Shown here piece after piece: positions 7,692 to 12,169 of a DNA stretch of 12,169 nt. The notes beneath the pieces are model-generated. The model did no database searches. It had not been told where the DNA came from and saw only the letters and a list, made by a program, of their open reading frames with translations. The stretch comes from Nitrospirota bacterium (lineage in GTDB: Bacteria > Nitrospinota_A > UBA7883 > JACRGQ01). The DNA lies in the NCBI GenBank assembly GCA_024275775.1, contig JAJRYM010000252.1, positions 1 through 12,169 of the forward strand, read 5' to 3'. The stretch's first letter is position 1. The number at the start of each line of letters is the position of its first letter. The position numbers and the translations under genes were made by a program.

Positions 7692-8873
7692 ATGACTAAA
7701 GAACTAGAGTTTAACGGTAAGCAGCCGGTTTTCGATTTTGCTAGCGAAACAAACCGGATAGCAAAAATCAAGGTTATCGGTTGCGGTGGCGGAGGCAATA
7801 ACGCCGTGGCTTCCATGCTGGGGAATTCCATTATGGGGGTAGAGTTCATAGTGTGCAATACGGACGCGCAGGCTCTCGCCCGCTCGCGGGTTCCCGTAAA
7901 AATCCAGATAGGCAACACCCTTACGCGCGGGCTTGGAGCGGGGGCTGACCCGGAAATCGGCCGGAAGGCGGCGATGGAGGACAAGGATTCGATAACCGCT
8001 ATTCTCGAAGGGGCCGATATGGTTTTCGTTACGGCCGGAATGGGCGGAGGAACGGGAACCGGCGCCGCGCCCATCATAGCTTCCATAGCCAAGAACATGG
8101 GGGCGCTAACGGTAGGCGTTGTTACGAAACCGTTTCATTTCGAAGGATCGAGAAGAATGAAACATGCCGATGAAGGTCTGGAAGAGCTGGCGAAAACTAC
8201 CGACACGCTAATCACCATTCCGAATCAGAGACTACTCGGAATAGTGGAGAAAAATACTTCCATACTTAAGGCGTTCGAGATAGCGGATACCGTTTTATGC
8301 AACGCTGTGAGGGGTATATCCAACATCATCACCGTCCCCGGCCTGGTGAACGTGGATTTCGCCGATGTTCAGACAATCATGTCCGAAATGGGGCCCGCCC
8401 TGATGGGAACGGGAAGCGGCACGGGCGAACATCGCGCATCCGAAGCGGCGCAAAAAGCCATTCATTCGCCGTTGCTCGAGGAGACCGCCATAGATGGCGC
8501 AAGAGGAATTCTGATTAACATCACCGGCGGCGAAAGTCTTTCCATTCATGAGGTGAGCGCAGCGGCAGAGGAGATTCAGAAAACCGCGCACGCCGATTCA
8601 AACATCATATTCGGCTCGGTTATAGACCCGACTCTGGACGATGAGGTTATGGTTACGGTTATAGCCACCGGTTTTCAGTCCGCCTCCGTCCGGGAGCCGG
8701 AAGAGCCGGTGCGCATTGAAACGATTGCAAAAGAGGTCGTGACCGAGGAAGTTGAAACCGCCGCGGCCGGGTTTCAGCAAGCGGTGAATGAAAGAAGCCG
8801 GGATATTTATAACGACATGGATTTATATGACGAGATTGACAAACCGGCTTTTATCAGAAGACAAGCGGATTAA
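7692..8873 (+). CDS. ftsZ: Cell division protein FtsZ (tubulin-like GTPase)
   Basis: FtsZ polymerises with GTP into the Z-ring that organises septation. The 393 residues show the N-terminal GTP-binding loop VIGCGGGGNNAV (28-39), NTDAQAL (56-62), the tubulin/FtsZ signature GMGGGTGTGAAP (116-127), and the T7 catalytic loop NVDFADV (220-226), where D222 and D225 complete the neighbouring subunit's GTP site. MGPALMGTG (233-241) and EAAQKAIHSPLLEE (251-264) follow. A short acidic linker (about 330-378) leads to the conserved C-terminal peptide EIDKPAFIRRQ (381-391), which in this family binds FtsA and other partners. Length and motifs are complete, with no sign of a divergent paralogue. Confidence 0.99.
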   Translation: MTKELEFNGKQPVFDFASETNRIAKIKVIGCGGGGNNAVASMLGNSIMGVEFIVCNTDAQALARSRVPVKIQIGNTLTRGLGAGADPEIGRKAAMEDKDSITAILEGADMVFVTAGMGGGTGTGAAPIIASIAKNMGALTVGVVTKPFHFEGSRRMKHADEGLEELAKTTDTLITIPNQRLLGIVEKNTSILKAFEIADTVLCNAVRGISNIITVPGLVNVDFADVQTIMSEMGPALMGTGSGTGEHRASEAAQKAIHSPLLEETAIDGARGILINITGGESLSIHEVSAAAEEIQKTAHADSNIIFGSVIDPTLDDEVMVTVIATGFQSASVREPEEPVRIETIAKEVVTEEVETAAAGFQQAVNERSRDIYNDMDLYDEIDKPAFIRRQAD

Positions 8874-8881
8874 AAGGGGGG
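8872..8881 (+). promoter_or_regulatory. Ribosome binding site of the DUF484-like gene
   Basis: AAAAGGGGGG overlaps the end of the ftsZ stop codon and sits four bases before the ATG at 8886. Its strength and closeness to ftsZ suggest the two genes are translated from one message. Confidence 0.65.
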
Positions 8882-8885
8882 AATC

Positions 8886-9512
8886 ATGAACGAAAAGAAC
8901 GTGCTTCTTCTGCAGAAGATAACCCGCAACAGGCTGAGGCAGGATAACATGGCGCTAAAGAAAAACCTGTGCCAGCTCGTGCAGATAACGAAAAGGAATC
9001 TGGAAATCCAGCAGAAAATGAACGAGGTCGGCAAACTGCTTCTTGAATGCAATAACCTTGAGGTCATGGTAAAGAAAGTAGCCGAATCGGTTAAATCGGA
9101 GTTCGGAGTAACTTCCGTGACCATCTCTCTTGAAGACCGTTTCCGCGGGCTTGTGGGGGCCGATCCGAAAAGGCAGAACCTGCCTGCGGTCGGGGATCGT
9201 CTTTTTTTCATAGACAGAAAATCACTTGCCGCTTTATTTTCGGAGGAAATACTTCCCATACTCGCGGGAGAACTCGAAAGCGGGGATGTAGATTTTTTCG
9301 GCATGAAACATTACCGCCGGATACGTTCGCAGGCGATTGTTCCGCTTTATTTCAGCGATGAAATCTTCGGAACGCTTAACCTCGGAAGCAACGACGGCAA
9401 ACGGTACCGGAAAAACGATTCCGTTGATTTTCTAACGCGGCTTGGGCAGATGCTTTCGCTTGCGATAGTCAATCTGGAATTGAGGGAAAACATGGCGAAG
9501 GCCGCCGGTTAA
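8886..9512 (+). CDS. DUF484 / GAF-like protein with N-terminal coiled coil
   Basis: This is a 208-residue soluble protein with no signal peptide or membrane segment. Residues about 8-50 are charged, helix-prone and rich in Lys, Arg, Gln and Leu (probable coiled coil). Residues about 55-198 look like a GAF fold: LEVMVKKVAESVKSEFGV, then strands, then IVPLYFSDEIFGTLNLGSND (151-170) and DSVDFLTRLGQMLSLAI (178-194). The GSND...F..RLG ending resembles the DUF484 family, which in many proteobacteria lies between dapF and xerC. The usual DUF484 N-terminal part (a FL..HP-type motif) is not evident. Its molecular function is unknown; DUF484 is thought to be a small-molecule or protein-binding GAF relative. 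It starts 12 bases after ftsZ with a strong ribosome site. A generic GAF protein is the main alternative. Confidence 0.75.
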   Translation: MNEKNVLLLQKITRNRLRQDNMALKKNLCQLVQITKRNLEIQQKMNEVGKLLLECNNLEVMVKKVAESVKSEFGVTSVTISLEDRFRGLVGADPKRQNLPAVGDRLFFIDRKSLAALFSEEILPILAGELESGDVDFFGMKHYRRIRSQAIVPLYFSDEIFGTLNLGSNDGKRYRKNDSVDFLTRLGQMLSLAIVNLELRENMAKAAG

Positions 9513-9524
9513 GACGGGCCTGAT

Positions 9525-10781
9525 ATGCGGGTTTTCAGCGGGATGCCGTCCGCCGGCATCCTGAAGGCGGCGGAAAAAATCGGCACGCCTCTGTACTTTT
9601 ACAGCGCCGATGTAATCCGCCGGAGATTTCTTAAGCTGAAATCCGTACTTCCGGCCGGATGGAAAATCTTTTTCGCGGTAAAGGCCAACCCGAACATTGC
9701 CGTAATCAAAACTTTCCGCGAGCTGGGAGCGATGGCGGAAACCGCCTCGGCGGGCGAACTGCTGGCCTGCTTCAAGGCCGGTTTCAGGCAGTCGATGACG
9801 GCTCTTTCCGGCCCGGCGAAAGGCGATGCCGAGTTCGCTGTTCTAATGGAAAAAAAGGTCGGCGTTATTCACGTTGAATCGGCCGAAGAACTGGCCGCGC
9901 TTAACAGGCTCGGCGTGAAATTAAAAGTTGCGTTAAGAGTCAATCCCGATATTTCTCCCGGCAAGCCGGGAAAAGCCATGTTCATGGTCGGCGGTGTTGA
10001 GAAGTTCGGCTTTTCGGCAAAGGATACGGTTTCCATTCTTCAAAACCGGCATAGCTACAGGAACCTTGATTTTTGCGGATTTCACATTTATCTCGGCACG
10101 CAGATACTCTCGGCGAAAACATGGCTGAAAGGCGCGCTGGAATTTACCCGATGGATGTCCGGGATTTGTGAAAAGACCGGCTTTAATCCCTCATACGTAA
10201 ATTTCGGGGGAGGGCTGGGAATCCCGTACAGCGATGATGAAGAAAGCTTCGACCTGAAAACTTTTAAAAGCGGGTTGAAGCAGGTTGAAGCTCTCGCACG
10301 CAAAAACGATCGGCTGAAGTCCGTCCGGTTTTTTATCGAGCCCGGCAGGTACCTTGTAGGCCCTGCGGGGGTTTACGTGATGAAAGTTCTGGCGGTAAAA
10401 AAAATCCGAAACCGCAATTTCGCACTGACCGACGGCGGGATTCATCACGCACTTTTTCCGTTTCGCGTCAGCGCGGAATACCCCGTAAAACTCCTCAACC
10501 GCAGATCGCAGGGGCGTAAAATCCGCTACATTCTTGGCGGACCTCTATGCAATACGCTAGACCAGGGCGCTCTGCCTGTCTCTCTGCCGGAACTTAAGCC
10601 GGGCGATTTTTTGGGCATTTATCAGTCCGGCGCGTACGGGTACACAGCCTCGATGCAGTTTTTCCTAAGCCATCCGCTCGCGGCGGAAGCGCTGGCCGAC
10701 GGTGACACCGTTTATCTGATACGGAAGCCGTCCGCAACCGAACACCTGTTCGTGAATCAGGTGAAAAGAAAAATTTTCTAA
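9525..10781 (+). CDS. Fold-type III PLP decarboxylase, LysA superfamily but BtrK / exosortase-associated-like
   Basis: The 418-residue enzyme has the alanine-racemase-type barrel and a C-terminal beta domain. PLP-site features are K53 in FFAVKANPN (Schiff-base lysine), H187 in GFHIYLGTQ, GGGLGIPY (228-235), IEPGRYLVG (271-279) and SGAYGYTAS (368-376). Ordinary diaminopimelate decarboxylase (LysA) has HIGSQ and a CESGD-type motif whose Glu binds the substrate. Here these read YLGTQ (189-193) and CNTLD (342-346), so the Glu is N343. The MVGGVEKFGF (154-163), TDGGIHHALF (302-311) and FLSHP (380-384) patterns match, as I recall them, BtrK of butirosin synthesis and exosortase-A-associated decarboxylases. 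The family is certain and the substrate unknown; a divergent LysA remains possible. The ATG at 9525 follows a weak GACGGG (9513-9518), 12 bases after the preceding stop. Confidence 0.85.
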   Translation: MRVFSGMPSAGILKAAEKIGTPLYFYSADVIRRRFLKLKSVLPAGWKIFFAVKANPNIAVIKTFRELGAMAETASAGELLACFKAGFRQSMTALSGPAKGDAEFAVLMEKKVGVIHVESAEELAALNRLGVKLKVALRVNPDISPGKPGKAMFMVGGVEKFGFSAKDTVSILQNRHSYRNLDFCGFHIYLGTQILSAKTWLKGALEFTRWMSGICEKTGFNPSYVNFGGGLGIPYSDDEESFDLKTFKSGLKQVEALARKNDRLKSVRFFIEPGRYLVGPAGVYVMKVLAVKKIRNRNFALTDGGIHHALFPFRVSAEYPVKLLNRRSQGRKIRYILGGPLCNTLDQGALPVSLPELKPGDFLGIYQSGAYGYTASMQFFLSHPLAAEALADGDTVYLIRKPSATEHLFVNQVKRKIF

Positions 10782-10801
10782 GAAGCCGCTATCCCTGCTT
10801 C
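10763..10801 (-). terminator. Possible glyQ terminator across the convergent junction
   Basis: On the - strand the glyQ stop lies in a small hairpin, GAAGC / GCTTC with a 10-base loop (10782-10801), followed after eight bases by TTTTTCTTTT (within 10764-10773). The stem is short and the T-run is offset, so this is a weak call. The 7-base gap to the convergent decarboxylase gene leaves no room for a separate terminator. I see no good intrinsic terminator for the + strand operon. Confidence 0.25.
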
Positions 10802-11661
10802 AGGAGCGGAAACCCCAGCTCTTCCCGCCATTCGAGGTAGGCTTTGGCGCATTTTCCGGCAAGCCGTCTTACGCGGCCGATGTAGGTAGTCCGCTCCGCA
10901 ACGCTTATCGCTCCGCTGGCGTCCAGAAGGTTGAAGGTATGCGAGCATTTCAAAACCATGTTGTAGGCCGGCAGAACCAGCCCGGCGTCCAGCAGTTTAT
11001 CGGCTTCCTTTTCGAGGCTTGTGAACAGCTCGGCGTTAAGCGCCGGATTGGTCATTTCAAAGTTGTATCTGGAGAACTGTTTTTCATCCGGCCGGAAAAT
11101 CTCGCCGTAGGTAATATGGTCGTTCCATTTCAGGTCGAAAACCGAATCAACGTTTTGCAGGTACATCGATATCCGTTCCAGACCGTAGGTAAGCTCGGCC
11201 GAAACAGGTTTCAGGTCAATCCCGCCGACCTGCTGGAAATAGGTGAACTGGGTTATTTCCATGCCGTCCAGCCATACCTCCCAGCCGAGCCCCCACGCGC
11301 CGAGAGTGGGGGATTCCCAGTCGTCTTCCACGAACCTCACATCATGCCCCTTGAGGTCTATGCCAAGGCTTCTGATGGACTCCAGATAAAGATCCTGCAC
11401 ATCGTCCGGGGACGGTTTAAGGATGACCTGATACTGGTAATAGTGTTGGAGCCGATTCGGGTTTTCTCCGTATCTGCCGTCGGTAGGCCTGCGGGACGGC
11501 TGAACATAGGCGGCATTCCACGGTTCCGGGCCAAGTACGCGAAGAAAAGTGGCCGGATGGAAAGTGCCGGCGCCCACCTCCGTATCGATGGGCTGAATGG
11601 TTATGCAACCGCGCTCGGCCCAGAAACGCTCCAAATTGTGAATGACATCCTGAAAATTCAT
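10789..11661 (-). CDS. glyQ: Glycine--tRNA ligase alpha subunit (GlyQ)
   Basis: GlyQ is the catalytic alpha subunit of the two-subunit bacterial glycyl-tRNA synthetase, which charges tRNA-Gly in the cytosol. The 290-residue length is normal (about 290-305). Family blocks are near-perfect: EVGAGTFHPATFLR (28-41), GPEPWNAAYVQPSRRPTDGR (44-63), RYGENPNRLQHYYQ (63-76), EDDWESPTLGAWGLGWEVW (112-130), TQFTYFQQVGG (137-147), and the class II motif 3 TYGLERISMYL (158-168). The partner gene glyS, usually next to glyQ, is not here: downstream lies a convergent gene and upstream is purH. There is no Shine-Dalgarno sequence before the ATG, and a -10 box lies only nine bases upstream, suggesting a leaderless message. 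Confidence 0.98.
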   Translation of the reverse strand: MNFQDVIHNLERFWAERGCITIQPIDTEVGAGTFHPATFLRVLGPEPWNAAYVQPSRRPTDGRYGENPNRLQHYYQYQVILKPSPDDVQDLYLESIRSLGIDLKGHDVRFVEDDWESPTLGAWGLGWEVWLDGMEITQFTYFQQVGGIDLKPVSAELTYGLERISMYLQNVDSVFDLKWNDHITYGEIFRPDEKQFSRYNFEMTNPALNAELFTSLEKEADKLLDAGLVLPAYNMVLKCSHTFNLLDASGAISVAERTTYIGRVRRLAGKCAKAYLEWREELGFPLLKQG

Positions 11662-11670
11662 AATTGCACG

Positions 11671-11698
11671 ATTATATGCCCTGAACCGGTAAAAACAA
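11671..11698 (-). promoter_or_regulatory. Putative glyQ promoter (TATAAT; possibly leaderless)
   Basis: On the - strand a perfect TATAAT lies at 11671-11676, with TTGTTT at 11693-11698 as a poor -35 (spacer 16; only TTG matches). Nine bases separate the -10 from the glyQ ATG, so a normal start point would fall about 2-3 bases before the ATG or on it. The leader has no ribosome binding site, which is consistent with leaderless initiation. Confidence 0.55.
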
Positions 11699-11733
11699 AA
11701 AGAGTTATCGGCATCGGAACAGTTCCATCACCG
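11691..11733 (-). terminator. Possible purH terminator or operator dyad
   Basis: In the 150-base purH-glyQ gap, GGAAC-N-GTTCC forms a perfect dyad inside a longer imperfect hairpin (11709-11733, outer CGG/CCG with a mismatched internal loop). On the - strand it is followed by CTCTTTTTGTTTTT (11691-11704), and on the + strand TTTTT comes directly after it. It could end purH transcription or be a protein-binding site upstream of the glyQ promoter. The rest of the gap (11734-11811) shows nothing I can name. Confidence 0.3.
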
Positions 11734-11811
11734 TTTTTGAAAGATATTCGCCGGCGAGATGCGGGGGAGGGAATTGCTATGGCTTGCCACGCCCGGAGCC
11801 CGGCGTTGGAA

Positions 11812-12169
11812 CTAGTGGCGGAAATGGCGGATGCCGGTGAATACCATCGCCATGCCGTATTCATCCGCCGCGGCGATTACTTCTTCATCCCTTACCGACC
11901 CGCCGGGCTGGATAACGGCGGTAATACCTTCCTTGCCGGCGGCGTCTATGCCGTCCCGGAAAGGAAAGAAAGCGTCCGACGCCATTACGCACCCTTTAAC
12001 CGGGCTGTTTGCCTTGCTTACGGCGATGCGCGAAGAGTCCACACGCGACATCTGCCCCGCGCCTACGCCTATCGTCCGCCCGTCGCGCGCGTAGATTATG
12101 GCGTTCGATTTAACGTGCTTGGCGACCGTCCATGCGAACTTCAGCGATTCCATTTCTTCAGCCGTGGGG
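11812..12169 (-). CDS. purH: Bifunctional AICAR formyltransferase / IMP cyclohydrolase (PurH), C-terminal part
   Basis: PurH carries out the last two steps of IMP synthesis in the cytosol. Only about 119 C-terminal residues are in the window; the frame stays open to the window edge, so the first Met visible (12151-12153) is internal. Strong formyltransferase-domain blocks are visible, in order: FAWTVAKHVKSNAI, GVGAGQMSRVDS, SDAFFPFRDG, AVIQPGGSVRDEEVI and the terminal MVFTGIRHFRH. These are nearly invariant in PurH, including the KHVKSNA and SDAFFPF active-site segments. It lies upstream of glyQ on the same strand with a 150-base gap that seems to hold a separate glyQ promoter. Confidence 0.98.
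   Translation of the reverse strand, partial: PTAEEMESLKFAWTVAKHVKSNAIIYARDGRTIGVGAGQMSRVDSSRIAVSKANSPVKGCVMASDAFFPFRDGIDAAGKEGITAVIQPGGSVRDEEVIAAADEYGMAMVFTGIRHFRH

Noticed and set aside
10767..10779. AGAAAA-A-TTTTCT palindrome at the end of the decarboxylase gene as a + strand terminator
   Set aside because: The stem is all A-T apart from one pair, has no real loop and no T-run follows on the + strand.
11790..11806. GC-rich CCCGG/CCGG hairpin just after the purH stop as terminator
   Set aside because: Only four base pairs form around a three-base loop and no T-run follows. The GCCCGG copies are better seen as a short direct repeat.
11658..11864. 68-codon - strand open frame from the end of purH to the glyQ start
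   Set aside because: It begins within purH in another frame, has a low-complexity Ser/Ala composition and no ribosome site. It is more likely chance in a region with regulatory signals, although it touches the glyQ start.

Overview
The window is chromosomal core DNA from a Gram-negative bacterium. It holds the distal half of a division and cell wall (dcw) cluster on the + strand, followed by two housekeeping genes on the - strand. GC looks moderately high, and the genes are packed with overlaps or gaps of 0-21 bases. FtsA and the overall gene order resemble the dcw clusters of Desulfobacterota/deltaproteobacteria such as Geobacter. Glycyl-tRNA synthetase is the two-subunit (alpha/beta) type. 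This placement rests on remembered motif similarity, not on a tree, and I would not name a genus.

Region 1 (1-8873, +): murD (5' end outside the window), ftsW, murG, murC, murB, ftsQ, ftsA and ftsZ form one tightly coupled run. MurD, MurC and MurB act in the cytosolic UDP-MurNAc-peptide pathway. MurG makes lipid II, FtsW polymerises it at the septum, FtsQ belongs to the periplasmic divisome scaffold, and FtsA tethers the FtsZ ring to the membrane. A ddl (D-Ala-D-Ala ligase) gene, often found between murB and ftsQ, is absent.

Region 2 (8886-10781, +): two less standard genes follow ftsZ on the same strand. The first is a coiled-coil plus GAF-like protein of the DUF484 type. The second is a fold-type III PLP decarboxylase that would usually be auto-named LysA. 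Its motifs look more like the BtrK / exosortase-A-associated branch than genuine diaminopimelate decarboxylase. This pair is the most interesting part of the window.

Region 3 (10789-12169, -): glyQ converges on the decarboxylase across 7 bases. Upstream of it, on the same strand, is the 3' end of purH. The 150-base purH-glyQ gap holds a perfect TATAAT placed so close to the glyQ ATG that the mRNA may be leaderless, plus a dyad that may end purH transcription. No glyS adjoins glyQ.

I see no mobile elements, tRNA or rRNA genes, CRISPR arrays or frameshifts, and no gene-free stretch over 300 bases. No clearly novel system is present. The points worth following are the likely decarboxylase misannotation, the DUF484 gene beside ftsZ, and the glyQ promoter.
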